Notes under the pieces: model-generated | The model's database searches: none | The model's input: only the letters and a program-made list of their open reading frames with translations | What the model was told of the DNA's origin: nothing | Assembly (NCBI RefSeq): GCF_036320965.1 | Contig: NC_092225.1 | Coordinates: 79,112,113 to 79,176,112, forward strand | From: Panulirus ornatus | Lineage: Eukaryota; Arthropoda; Malacostraca; Decapoda; Palinuridae | DNA: 64,000 nt | Direction: 5' to 3' | Position numbers and translations under genes: made by a program | Part shown: positions 20,655 to 33,017 of the stretch, piece by piece | Layout: the number at the start of each line of letters is the position of its first letter | Numbering within the stretch: position 1 is the first letter of the stretch

Positions 20655-21886
20655 TTATACTTTGTCGCTGTCTCCCGCGTTTGCGAGGTAGCGCAAGGAA
20701 ACAGACGAAAGAAATGGCCCAGCCCACCCCCATACACACGTATATACATACACGTCCACACACGCAAATATGCATACCTACACAGCTTTCCATGGTTTAC
20801 CCCAGACGCTTCACATGCTCTGATTCAATCCACTGACAGCACGTCAACCCCGGTATACCACATCGATCCAATTCACTCTATTCCTTGCCCTCCTTTCACC
20901 CTCCTGCATGTTCAGGCCCCGATCACACAAAATCTTTTTCACTCCATCTTTCCACCTCCAATTTGGTCTCCCTCTTCTCCTCGTTCCCTCCACCTCCGAC
21001 ACATATATCCTCTTGGTCAATCTTTCCTCACTCATTCTCTCCATGTGCCCAAACCATTTCAAAACATCCTCTTCTGCTCTCTCAACCACGCTCTTTTTAT
21101 TTCCACACATCTCTCTTACCCTTACGTTACTTACTCGATCAAACCACCTCACACCACACATTGTCCTCAAACATCTCATTTCCAGCACATCCACCCTCCT
21201 GCGCACAACTCTATCCATAGCCCACGCCTCGCAACCATACAACATTGTTGGAACCACTATTCCTTCAAACATACCCATTTTTGCTTTCCGAGATAATGTT
21301 CTCGACTTCCACACATTCTTCAAGGCTCCCAGGATTTTCGCCCCCTCCCCCACCCTATGATCCACTTCCGCTTCCATGGTTCTATCCGCTGCCAGATCCA
21401 CTCCCAGATATCTAAAACACTTTACGTCCTCCAGTTTTTCTCCATTCAAACTTACCTCCCAATTGACCCTCAACCCTACTGTACCTAATAACCTTGCTCT
21501 TATTCACATTTACTCTTAACTTTCTTCTTTCACACACTTTACCAAACTCAGTCACCAGCTTCTGCAGTTTCTCACATGAATCAGCCACCAGCGCTGTATC
21601 ATCAGCGAACAACAACTGACTCACTTCCCAAGCTCTCTCATCCACAACAGACTTCATACTTGCCCCTCTTTCCAAAACTCTTGCATTCACCTCGTTAACA
21701 ACCCCATCCATAGACAAATTAAACAACCATGGAGACATCACACACCCCTGCCGCAAACCTACATTCACTGAGAACCAATCACTTTCCTCTCTTCCTACAC
21801 GTACACATGCCTTAACATCCTCGATAAAAACTTTTCACTGCTTCTAACAACTTGCCTCCCACACCATATATTCTTAATACCTTCCA
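20652..21886 (-). mobile_element. LINE-A, 5'-truncated, short-3'UTR subfamily
   Basis: Minus strand: short 3' UTR (20652-20843), C-terminal domain (20844-21473), RT from motif B to the thumb (21412-21768) and a 5' part to about 21886 with a 1-bp insertion near 21814. A 6-bp deletion removes two codons in EGQVNWEV. The 3' end reads NWIDVVYRG, a variant shared with the copies at 36254 and 46791. Confidence 0.88.
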
Positions 21887-23440
21887 CCTTAATACCTTAT
21901 ATTACATAGATAACCCTTATTGAAGGCAGATTGTTCTCGGTTATTGATAAAATCGTCTGCCATTAAGCATATCAATATATTAAACGCTTTACTGCTTTCA
22001 TTAAAACTTAAGAATACAGTATCCAGTTGGAGCTACGATTGTGTGTGTGTGTGTGTGGTATTTCATACGAGTGAAACTGCCCGAGGTAATACAGAATATA
22101 CTGTAAAGAAATTAACTTTTTACTTGGAAGGACAAAATGTGAACAAAATGCAAATATTGTAATCTCGATAACTTAACCATGCTTATGTAACCTATTTGTT
22201 TTTTAACTGTAACCGACACAGCACGGACAAATCCTGCCCTAATCTGAGGCCGTTATTGAGTGAAAAAAGAAAAGAAATTAAGGACAAAACAGCGAATATA
22301 GGAGAAAATGGGAAAGTTAACTAGTGTTTCTGAAATTTTTATAACCTTACCTGGCTCTTAAAGTTATAAAGGTTGTACCGAAGGGGGAAGAGAGTACTAG
22401 GAGTGGCACTGCACGTGACTTTAGTATTTTACTCTAGCTAACAGGATACTATTTTACTCAGACTGACGCTACAAGATTATACTTGTTATATGGGAAACCC
22501 CACGCAGCGAGTGTTAACCTCAATGTGTCAATACATAAAAATCATCCTGTATAAATGAATAACAAGTCCATCAGCTCTTTGGAGTTACTTTAGTGTGTCA
22601 ACCTCGTAACACGTGCGAGGGATCAAGCAACGCAACCTATGAATGCGGCATTTGCACCGACTTGAAAATGCACTCGCCCACAAAAGGGTTTAATAGAATG
22701 TCACTGATTTTTCAACTGAGGGGCGACAGATCACCGTTTTATCATAACATCTTCAATACATCACTTGAACGTGAAATTTTTGTAATTTATCTCGATGTAA
22801 GGTATCGTCTATAATGTTATTACCGAAGGGTGGACGAGACAAGGAAAGAATGTGGGAGGCGAGTGCTAGTGTGACGCTAGCTCGTTGAAGAGGTTGTACG
22901 GCGAGAGGGTAGAGATTCTAAGAGGAATGTTTTGAGTATCGGCCACTATGTTTTTATCATGGATAGAACAAACATCAGTTTAATAACGAGATTTTTTTTA
23001 CCAGTTGAATGAAGTTAGTAAATAATGAGTATGTGCTCAATGAAGCTCTGTCCATCTTCATGGGAGGCACCTTGTACTTACTGAGAACGTAAAGTGATAA
23101 AGATTATTAACAACAACGTCGTATTCCAGTGATATACCCGTTAATAAAGCATGTAGACGACATTGATGAATAAATTGTTTTATCCGATATGAATTGATAA
23201 AACATTTGATGCTTCGGTCTCAGTGAACCCACACCCTAGACAGATGCCGATGACTCCACAAATACTTTAGGTCGAGCAATGCCATTAATATGAGTCATAA
23301 TTCCTAATGCAACCAATAAAATGTGCGTGATAGATATTAAACTAACGTATTACAAAGGACACACACACATAAATGATTCACATCTATTACATTGAGTATT
23401 CGGACACAGAACCCTCCCCAATATATGTTTAGCCTGTAAA
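21887..23440. other. low-repeat stretch, no gene recognised
   Basis: This is the only long stretch of the window without recognisable transposon sequence. It contains a short (GT)n near 22040-22057. The longest frames (for example 22593-22814) have no recognisable domain. I saw no convincing exon with splice signals, but a host intron or intergenic sequence is plausible. Confidence 0.5.
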
Positions 23441-26425
23441 TGCGATAGGTTGACCAAACACACTGATAAACGTTCCCCCTCCATTCATGACTTCACCACC
23501 TCCGTGTATACTACTAGGGTTGTAGCCAGAAGTTGCCACTTGTGTCCAAGTTTTGTTCCCCGACTAGACATTCATACTTGCCTGCCCTCATCAATTCACG
23601 GTGCTACTCCACCCCACAGGAAACAGTTCTCTATCCAAATCCAGGCCCCACAGACCTTTCCATGGTTTACACCAGATGTTTCACATGCCCTGGTTCTGTC
23701 CATAGACAGCACGTTGACCACGGTATACTACATAGTTCCAATTCATCCTAATCCTTGCATGCCTTTCAGCCTCCTGTATGTTCAGGCCCCAATTGGTCAA
23801 AATCTCTCATTCCATCCTTCCACCTCCAATTGGTCTCCTGCTTCTTGTTCCCTCCACCTCTAACACATACATCTTTGTCGATCTTTCCTCACTCATTCTC
23901 TTGTATGTCCAATCCTTTTCAACACCCTCTTCTACTTTCTCAACCACACTCTTTTTATTTTCCACACGTCTCTCTTACCCTTTCATTACTTAATCAAACC
24001 ACTTCACACCACATATTGCCCTCAAACATTTCATTTTCAACACATCCATACTCCTCTGGACAACCCATCTATAGCCCATGCCTCAACCACATAACCTTGT
24101 TGAAACTACTATTCCTTCAAACATACCCATTTTTGCTCTCCGAGATGACGTTATCTCCTTCCACACATTCTTCATTGCTCCCAGAACCTTCACCCACCCT
24201 GTGACTCATTTCCACTTCCATAGTTCCATTTGCTCCTAAGCCCACTCCCAGATATCTAAAACACTTCACTTACTCCAATTTCCCTCCATTCAAACTTACA
24301 CCCCAGTTAAGTTGTCCCTCAACTCTAATGAACCTAATAATCTTGCTCTTGTTCACTTTTACTCTCAACTCTCTCCTTTCACATACTTTCCCAAACTCAG
24401 TCACCAACCTCTGCAGTTTCTCACTTGAATCAGCCACTAGAGCTGTATCATCGGCAAACAGCAATGACTTGCTTCCCAGGCCCTCTCATCCACAACAGAC
24501 TTGCCCCTCTCTCTCCATAACTCTTGCACTTACCTCTCTAACTACCCCATCCATAAACAAATTAATTAACCATGAGGACATCCCACAACCCTGCTGCAGA
24601 CTGACATTCACTGGGAACCAATCACTCTCTCCTCTTCCTACTCATGCACAGGCCTTACACCCTTGGTAAAAACTTTTCACTGCTTCTAGCAACTTACCTC
24701 CCACACCATATACTCTTAAGACCTTCCACAATGCATCTCCATCAACCCTATCATATGCCTTCTCTAGAAACATATATGCTACAGACAAATCCATCTGTTT
24801 TTCTAAGTATTTCTCACGTTCTTCAAAGCAAACACCTGATCCACACATCCTCTACTACTTCTGAAACCACACTTCTCTTCCCAAATCTCATGCTCTGTAC
24901 AAGCATACCTTCATCCTCTCAATTAAAGCCCTCCCATATAATTTCCTAGGTATACTCAACAAACTTATGCCTCTGTAGTTTTATCCCCTTCCTCTTTGTA
25001 CAATGGCACTATGCGTGCATTCTGCCAATCCTTAAGCAATTCATCATGGTCTATACATACAGTGAACACCCTTACCAACCAATCAGCAACACAGTTACCC
25101 CCTTTTTAATAAATTCCACTGCAATACCATTGAAACTCACTGCCTTGCCAAATTTCATCTTCTGCAAAGCTTTCACTACCTCTTCTTTCTTAACCAAACC
25201 ATTCTCCCTGGCCCCCTCACTTTGTACTCCACCCCGACCAAAACACTCTACATCTGCCACTCTATCATCAAACACATTAAACAAACCTTCAAAATACTCT
25301 ATCCATCTCCTCACTTCATCACTACTTGTTATAACCTTCCCACTTGCTCCCTTCCCCGATGTTCCCATTTGTTCTCGTGTTACGCACGTTATTTACCTCC
25401 GACTAAAATGTCTTTTTATTCTCCCTAAAGTTTAATGATAGTCTCTCACCCAAACTCTCATTTGCCCTCTTTTTCAACCCCTGCACCTTTCTCTTGACCT
25501 CCAGCTGCTTTCTTTTATACATCTCCCAGTCATTTGCATTTGCACCCCTTCCTTGCAAGTACTGTCCAAACACCTCTTTCCTCTTTCACTAACAACTTTA
25601 CTTCTTCATCCCACCACTCACAACCCTTTCCAATCTGCCCACCTCCCTCCTTTCTCATGCCACATGCATCTTTTGCATAAGCCATCACTGCTTCCCTAAA
25701 TACATCCCATTCCCCCCTCACTCCTCTTACGTCGTTTGCTCTCACCTTTTGCCATTCTATGGTCAATCTTTCCTGGTACTTTCTCACACATCTCCTTTCC
25801 AAGCTCACTTACTCTCAGCCCTCTTTCTCCCCAACATTATCTCCTTTTTTGAAAACTACAAATCTTCACCTTCGCCTCCACAAGATAGAGATCAGACATC
25901 CCTCCAGTTGCCCCTCTCAGCACATTAACATCCAAAAGTATCTCTTGCACACCTATCAATTAACACAATCCAATAATGCCCTTTGACCATCTCTCCTACT
26001 TGCATACATATACTTATGTATATCTCTCTTTTTAAACCAGGTATTCCCAATCACCAGTCTTTTTTCAGCACACGAATCCACAAGCTCTTCACCATTTCTA
26101 TTCACAACACAGAATACCCCATGTACACCAATTACCCTCAACCGCCACATTACTCATTTTTGCATTTAAATCATCAATCAATAAAACCCGTTCTCGTGCA
26201 TCAAAGCTGCTGCCACACTCTTTCAGCTACTCCCAAAACACTTGCCTCCCATGACCAGGTGCATAAGCACCAATAATCACCCACCTCCATCCACTTTCAG
26301 TTTTACTCACATCAATCTAGAATTTACTTTCTTACACTACCACATACTCCCAAAACTCCAGCTTCAGAAGCAGTGCTATTCCTTCCTTAGCTCTTGGCCT
26401 CTCACCAAGAGGTCATAGTGGCATG
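23441..26425 (-). mobile_element. old, diverged LINE-A relative, nearly full length
   Basis: Minus strand: endonuclease remnants (GVHGVFCVVNRNGEELVD, IGNTWFKKRDIHKYM at 25956-26150), linker (25530-25808), RT (SFNGIAVEFIKKG; FADDTALVADSSEKLQRLV at 24270-24464) and C-terminus to about 23690, then a 3' UTR alignable to LINE-A only up to about 23620. Many frameshifts and substitutions occur (VKVNKSKIIRFIRVEGQLNW against the young VNVNKSKVIRYSRVEGQVNW). It is an older member of the same lineage. Confidence 0.82.
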
Positions 26426-26454
26426 TGTTGTCTAGTGTATGAAAAAAAAAAAAA

Positions 26455-27078
26455 AATAAATGCATTATGTTCCCAAATGCACTTTCATGTAATGATTAAA
26501 TCATCAGGGAAGAAACAAGAATGAGATAGAAGATATCGAACAGCCAGATATACATTTAAGAGATGTAGCTAAGACACCATTGATAAACAAGCATTACCAG
26601 ATGGTGGCAACATACCCCTCATACAATATCTATTATGTGGACAAGAAAGGGAACCATTTACAAATTTTGCCAACAACAAAGCTATCGAATTTGTATAGAC
26701 CCTCACAAATACTAATATTACAATTCTTTATGTATTCAACAATAAAAGATTCAACGATATTTTGGTAAAGGAGTTACAGTTAACTGAATTGGCATTTCTC
26801 AATCTATGCAATGGTCATAATTCTTAACTTGATAAAACAATGCATTTGATTCTTGTCCTGTTCTTATACTATATTTATGTTGCTGAAGTCTAACAAAGAT
26901 CCTTACCAGTCTGCCCAACATAAAACATATCAAAATTTTTACAAGGTATTGTGTAAGCACAACCCACAGAATTTTCTGTTGAGTTTTTGATTAAGATATT
27001 CTTTAAAGTATTGTTATTGCTGAAGGCTACATTTATATTGAAGGTTTTAAGCAACTTGGGAAGTAATGTAAAATCATC
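26455..27078 (-). mobile_element. Penelope-like element, GIY-YIG part and 3' end
   Basis: On the minus strand: the linker end (NNTLKNILIKNSTENS), a decayed GIY-YIG block (IPCKNFDMFYVGQTGKD near 26905-26955), the NALF.QVKNYDHC block and a 3' end with a hammerhead-like motif at 26463-26513. It is broken by stops and truncated 5' at about 27078. Confidence 0.8.
26463..26513 (-). ncRNA. degenerate hammerhead-like motif at PLE 3' end
   Basis: On the minus strand: CTGATGA (26507-26501), GAAA, helix III AGTGCATT, and TTCC/GGGA as stem I with one wobble pair. Stem II is largely lost, so this copy is probably inactive. Confidence 0.4.
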
Positions 27079-27167
27079 ACTAAAAGAACCATTTATCTAC
27101 ATCTTTAATAAATCTCTCCAAGATGGAATAGTCCCACAAGCTTGGAGACTAGCAGACATCAGTCCTA
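27079..27167 (+). pseudogene. non-LTR RT fragment
   Basis: The plus-strand frame reads PFIYIFNKSLQDGIVPQAWR then LADISPI, the fingers region upstream of motif A in Jockey/CR1-like RTs. It is cut at both ends, by a PLE on the left and by the 5'-inverted insertion on the right. Confidence 0.6.
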
Positions 27168-28067
27168 TATCTTGTGGTCCATCAGTTCATAATCAAATTT
27201 TGTAGAGGTTTCCTGCTTGTAACATCAGACGTTTATTGACATTAAATGGCATTTGCCATTTTCTAGACCATTCAGCAATCTTATCTAGATCCTCTTGTAA
27301 TCTAAGGCTATCTATTTCTGTTAATGTGGCATTGCTGAACAAAATTTGATTATGAACTGATGGACCACAAGATACAGGACACTCCTTGTGCGAGTGATCT
27401 AAAGGTTACTGTCTCCAACAACTTCCAAGTCTCACAGCATTTTAATGAAGCTACTAAGAAAGCAAATAGGATATTAGGATCTATTAACAAAAACCTTTCA
27501 TACAGCAAGGAGGTAATATTGCCACTAAACCTAAGTCTAGGTAGACCCCACATCAAATAAGCAATGCAGTTTTGGGCTCCCCATGTAAGTAATGATATTC
27601 TTGAATTGGAAGCAGTGCAGAAGAGTACCTATATTGATTCCTTCCATGTGTAACAAACCATGCAAGGACAGACTGTGAGAATTAAACTTGTTTTCCCTAG
27701 GTAAGAAGCATCTTTGAGGCAAAAATATAGAATGTTTTAAAATACTTAAAGGATTCAACAATGTTGATACTGAAAATTTCTTTACAGTAGTGCCAGTACT
27801 ACCAATGAGAGAAAATGGACTAAAACGTAGAGGTCACAGAGTTAATCTTCGACTGTAAAAATTAGTTCTTTATCAATAACATTAATGATGCATGGAATAA
27901 GCTCCTAGAAAATGTTGTTAGAGCAACAACCTAAATATCTTCAAAATTAGGACAAAATTAGGATTGATCATCAATTGTCACTCCAGTACTGAATAATTCA
28001 ATTAATCAATCTTCGTAACAGTGATATATCGTGCCACCTTCTCAATCACTGGTCTATCTCAGGTCAG
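27168..28067 (+). mobile_element. Jockey/CR1-like non-LTR insertion with 5' inversion
   Basis: The left part (27168-27338) is coding on the minus strand (LTEIDSLRLQEDLDKIAEWS then RKWQMPFNVNK). The right part (27339-28067) continues the same RT on the plus strand (ASDLKVTVSNNFQVSQHFNE, ATKKANRILGSINKNLSY). A perfect 36-bp inverted repeat, 27168-27203 and 27339-27374, is the sequence present in both parts. The 3' non-coding end continues into the duplicated segment. The frame is broken many times after 27560. Confidence 0.75.
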
Positions 28068-30474
28068 GCTGCAGTAACATACCAACAATGATTAACCCAT
28101 GTTACCTGCTTTGTGAAAGTAACAAAAAGTTATTGCAGCATTCTTCCACATCAGGAATGATACAGACATGGTATGGTAAGTCAAGAGGCTAGAGCTCAAA
28201 TACATCTTACTATTATTTTGATAGCAAAAATGAAGGGATGCTTGTCATTGGTGATGGGATGTATGACATATGTTAATTCTACCTCATGGCTTTCCTATAA
28301 AAATTTCTTTACAATCAATTCTGCAAGGTATTGTTATTTAACAGATTTCTAACTGTCATGTTGCCAGAAGGAGTGGAGGTTGGGGAAAAAGCCTCTGATT
28401 TGGTATTCTTTTCTTCTACTCCTTTAAAGAGGGCTGCATTTTTTTATCAGTGTTAAGGCCAGACCACCTCGCTTAGACCTTGAGTGAGTGTCTATGTCAA
28501 AGAATTCTAGACTGATGTGGGTAAAAATCAAAGTGGATGGCAAAAGATGGATGATTATCAATGCTAATGCACCAGGCTTGGCCACAAGAAGAAAAATCAT
28601 GAGAGGCAATTGTTTTGGGAGCAGGCGAGTGAGCGTATCAGCAATTTTGATATAAGAGAACAGGGATCAGTGATGGGCTATTTGAAAGCAAAGGTGAATA
28701 CTGTGGCAGCTGAGGCTTTAATTGGGTGGCATGGGGTATTCAGTATTAAGAAAGGAAGTGGTGAAAAGCTTAAGTTGTGTGCTGAGAAATGACTAGGGAT
28801 TAGGATTAATTGCTTAAAATTGAGGGACACATGGGATTACCAGCTTAAAATTGAGGTACATACATAAGTATATGTACGTGAGAAAGATTATCAAAGGGCA
28901 TTACTGGATCACATACTAACTGATAGGAGTGTAAAAGAGAAACATTTGAATGTAAACATGTTGAGAGGGGGCAGCTGGGGGATATCTGATTACTATCTTG
29001 TGGAAGCAAGGTTGAAGATTTGTAGAAGTTTCAGAAAATGAGGAAACAATATTGGTGAGAAGAAAGTGGTGAAAGCAAGCAAGCTTGATAAAAAAGAAAA
29101 AAAAAATGTAAGAAATACCATGAAAGACAATGAAAAAGGGCAAAAGGCAAGAGTAAATGAAGCAAGTGGAGGGTGAGGAATGAGAGGTATTTATGGATGT
29201 GGGGCTGGCATTTGTGAGAGATGCATGTGGAAGGTGGACAGATCAGAAAGAGTGGGATGAAGAAATAAAGTTGCCAGTGAAAGAGAAAAAGGAGGCATTT
29301 GGGTGGTACCCACAGGGAAGGAAAGCAAATGATTGGGGGCTGTGTAAGAGAAAGTGGCAGGTCAAGAGAAAGGTGCAAGGGTTAAAAAAAGAGGGCAAAT
29401 GAGAGCTGGGCTGCGCAAGTATCAGTAAACTTTATGGAGAATGTTTTGAAAGAAGGTTAATAATATGCATAAAACAAGAGAACTAATAGTCACATCAGTG
29501 AAGGGGGGTGATAGTAGTAGAAGTAACAGGTCATGATGAATGTCTGATGACAGGGTGGCAGGTGGAGAGTGTTTGGGTCACAGTGGTTTGCAACCCGAGT
29601 AGTGAATAGTGTTTGCTGAAGAGAGAAGTGGTGAAAGCCTTACAAAGGATGAAGAGTAGCAAGACAGCTGAAGTGGATGGTAATGCAGTTGAATTTATTA
29701 AGTAAATGGTGACTGTGTTGTCAACTGGCTAGTTAGGATTTTCAATGTATGTATGGATCATGGTAAGGTGCCTGAAGTTGGTGAAATGCATATACAGTGT
29801 CTCTGCATAAAGGCAAGTGGGGATGAAGGTGAGAATTCAAACTCAAGAGGTACAAGTTAGTAAAGTGTACCCAGCAAGTTGTGAAGTTGTATAATAAGGT
29901 AGTAATTGGGAGAGTGAAGGCATATACAGAGCATCAGATTGTGGAGGAACAGCATGGTTTCAAAAGTAGTGCAGGATGTGTGTGTCAAGTATTTGCAATG
30001 AAAAATGAGTGAAATATACTTAAAGAAACATAGATTTTTACGTGGCAGTTATGGATCTGGAGAAAGCATATGATCAAGTTGATACAGGAGCCTCATGGAA
30101 GATCTTAACAATAAAGGGAGTGGGAGAAAAGCTGCTTGAAGCAGTAAGAAGTTATCACCAAGGGTGTAAGGCATATGTACAAGTAGGGAGAGAGGAGAGT
30201 GAATGGTTCCAAGTGAAAGTTGGTCTCCTGTAGGGGAGTGTGATGTCACCATGGATGCTTAATTTGTTTATGGATGGGGTGGTGAGGGAGGTAAATGCAA
30301 GAGTCTTGGAAAGATGGGTGAGTATGCAGAATATAGGGGATGAGGAGGCCTGAGAAGAGAGTCAGGTGTTGTTTCCTGATGATATAGCACCAGTGACAGA
30401 TTTGAGTGTGAAACTGCAGAAGTTGGTGACCAAGTCTGAGAGTGTGTGCAAAAGGAGGAAGGTGAGAGTAAATG
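28068..30474 (+). repeat. tandem segmental duplication, copy 1 (2.4 kb)
   Basis: Starts GCTGCAGTAACATACCAAC and ends GAGAGTAAATG inside an old LINE-A copy. The same sequence in the same order recurs at 30475-34947 once the young LINE-A at 30715-32830 is removed. Both copies share the same old LINE-A insertion with its odd changes at motif C, so the old insertion predates the duplication. Confidence 0.8.
28495..30474 (+). mobile_element. old LINE-A relative inside duplication copy 1
   Basis: Plus strand: endonuclease remnant (SRLMWVKIKVDGKRWMII), linker (29193-29402), RT (LEKAYDQVD at about 30060; REESEWFQVKVGL) to a motif C decayed to FPDDIAPV. It is cut at GAGAGTAAATG by the duplication junction and broken by many stops. 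Confidence 0.78.
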
Positions 30475-30711
30475 CTGCAGTAATATACCAACATTGATTA
30501 ACCCATGTTACTTGCTTTGTGAGAGTAAGTAAAAATTATTGTATTCTTCCACATCAGGAATGATATAGACATGATATGGTAAGTCAAAAGGCTAGAGCTC
30601 AAATACATCTTACTATTATTTTGATAAAAATGAAGGGATTTATGACATTCATGTTAATTCTACCTCATGACTTTTCAATAAAAATTTCCTCAGGCATATT
30701 ATTCCTGCAAG

Positions 30712-30714
<3 letters not shown>

Positions 30715-30757
<43 letters not shown>

Positions 30758-32830
30758 GTCGCTGTCTCCCGCGTTTGCAAGGTAGCGCAAGGAAACAGAC
30801 GAAAGAAATGGCCCAACCCCCCCCCCATACACATGTACATACACACGTCCACACACGCAAATATACATACCTACACAGCTTTCCATGGTTTACCCCAGAC
30901 GCTTCACATGCCTTGATTCACTCCACTGACAGCACGTCAACCCCTGTATACCACATCGCTCCAATTCACTCTATTCCTTGCCCTCCTTTCACCCTCCTGC
31001 ATGTTCAGGCCCCGATCACACAAAATCTTTTTTCACTCCATCTTTCCACCTCCAATTTGGTCTCCCTCTTCTCCTCGTTCCCTCCACCTCCGACACATAT
31101 ATCCTCTTGGTCAATCTTTCCTCACTCATTCTCTCCATGTGCCCAAACCATTTCAAAACACCCTCTTCTGCTCTCTCAACCACGCTCTTTTTATTTCCAC
31201 ACATCTCTCTTACCCTTACGTTACTTACTCGATCAAACCACCTCACACCACACATTGTCCTCAAACATCTCATTTCCAGCACATCCATCCTCCTGCGCAC
31301 AACTCTACCCATAGCCCACGCCTCGCAACCATACAACATTGTTGGAACCACTATTCCTTCAAACATACCCATTTTTGCTTTCCGAGATAATGTTCTCGAC
31401 TTCCACACATTTTTCAAGGCTCCCAAAATTTTCGCCCCCTCCCCCACCCTATGATCCACTTCCGCTTCCATGGTTCCATCCGCTGACAGATCCACTCCCA
31501 GATATCTAAAACACTTCACTTCCTCCAGTTTTTCTCCATTCAAACTCACCTCCCAATTGACTTGACCCTCAACCCTACTGTACCTAATAACCTTGCTCTT
31601 ATTCACATTTACTCTTAACTTTCTTCTTCCACACACTTTACCAAACTCAGTCACCAGCTTCTGCAGTTTCTCACATGAATCAGCCACCAGCGCTGTATCA
31701 TCAGCGAACAACAACTGACTCACTTCCCAAGCTCTCTCATCCCCAACAGACTTCATACTTGCCCCTCTTTCCAGGACTCTTGCATTTACCTCCCTAACAA
31801 CCCCATCCATAAACAAATTAAACAACCATGGAGACATTACACACCCCTGCCGCAAACCTACATTCACTGAGAACCAATCACTTTCCTCTCTTCCTACACG
31901 TACACATGCCTTACATCCTCGATAAAAACTTTTCACTGCTTCTAACAACTTGCCTCCCACACCATATATTCTTAATACCTTCCACAGAGCATCTCTATCC
32001 ATAAATGCTACATACAAATCCATTTGCTTTTCTAAGTATTTCTCACATACATTCTTCAAAGCAAACACCTGATCCACACATCCTCTACCACTTCTGAAAC
32101 CGCACTGCTCTTCCCCAATCTGATGCTCTGTACATGCCTTCACCCTCTCAATCAATACCCTCCCATATAATTTACCAGGAATACTCAACAAACTTATACC
32201 TCTGTAATTTGAGCACTCACTCTTATCCCCTTTGCCTTTGTACAATGGCACTATGCACGCATTCCGCCAATCCTCAGGCACCTCACCATGAGTCATACAT
32301 ACATTAAATAACCTTACCAACCAGTCAACAATACAGTCACCCCCTTTTTTAATAAATTCCACTGCAATACCATCCAAACCTGCTGCCTTGCCGGCTTTCA
32401 TCTTCCGCAAAGCTTTTACTACCTCTTCTCTGTTTACCAAATCATTTTCCCTAACCCTCTCACTTTGCACACCACCTCGACCAAAACACCCTATATCTGC
32501 CACTCTGTCATCAGACACATTCAACAAACCTTCAAAATACTCATTCCATCTCCTTCTCACATCACCACTACTTGTTATCACCTCCCCATTTACACCCTTC
32601 ACTGAAGTTCCCATTTGCTCCCTTGTCTTACGCACCCTATTTACCTCCTTCCAGAACATCTTTTTATTCTCCCTAAAATTTACTGATAGTCTCTCACCCC
32701 AACTCTCATCTGCCCTTTTTTTCACCTCTTGCACCTTTCTCTTGACCTCCTGTCTCTTTCTTTTATACTTCTCCCACTCAATTGCATTTTTTCCCTGCAA
32801 AAATCGTCCAAATGCCTCTCTCTTCTCTTC
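30715..32830 (-). mobile_element. young LINE-A insertion, 5'-truncated, with poly-A tail and target duplication
   Basis: Minus strand, with a 38-nt A tail (T run 30715-30752), short 3' UTR, and ORF from the linker to the C-terminus. GGTATT flanks it on both sides (30711-30716 and 32832-32837), and the empty site survives at 28327-28332. The 5' end falls in KEKREAF, within about 1 nt of the 5' end of the copy at 60437-62554. Confidence 0.92.
31016..32800 (-). pseudogene. LINE-A linker, RT and C-terminal domain, 594 codons
   Basis: Linker with basic helix (KYKRKRQEVKRKVQEVKKRA), fingers (KMKAGKAAGLDGIAVEFIKK), then an in-frame 27-bp deletion that turns motif A AFMDLEKAYDRVDRDALW into AFMDRDALW, motif B QGCVMSPWLFNLFMD, motif C FADDTALVADS and C-terminal WFGHMERMSEERLTKRIYV. 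One extra T near 31026 shifts the end (KKDFV in place of KKILCDRG), losing about 30 residues. Loss of motif A should abolish RT activity. There is no endonuclease because of 5' truncation. Confidence 0.85.
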
Positions 32831-33017
32831 TGGTATTGTTATTTACCAGATTTCTATCTGTCATGTCGCCAGACGGAGTGGAGGGTGGGGGAAAAGTCTT
32901 TGATTTGGTATTCTTTTCTTCTACTGCTTTAAAGAGGACTGCATTTTTTCTCCTTTGGTAGTGTTAAGGCCAGATCAACTCACCTGGATCTTAGAGTTTG
33001 TGTGGGCTGTGTCTACA

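Noticed and set aside
22593..22814. 73-codon frame as a possible host exon
   Set aside because: No recognisable domain, no clear splice sites seen, and the length is expected by chance.
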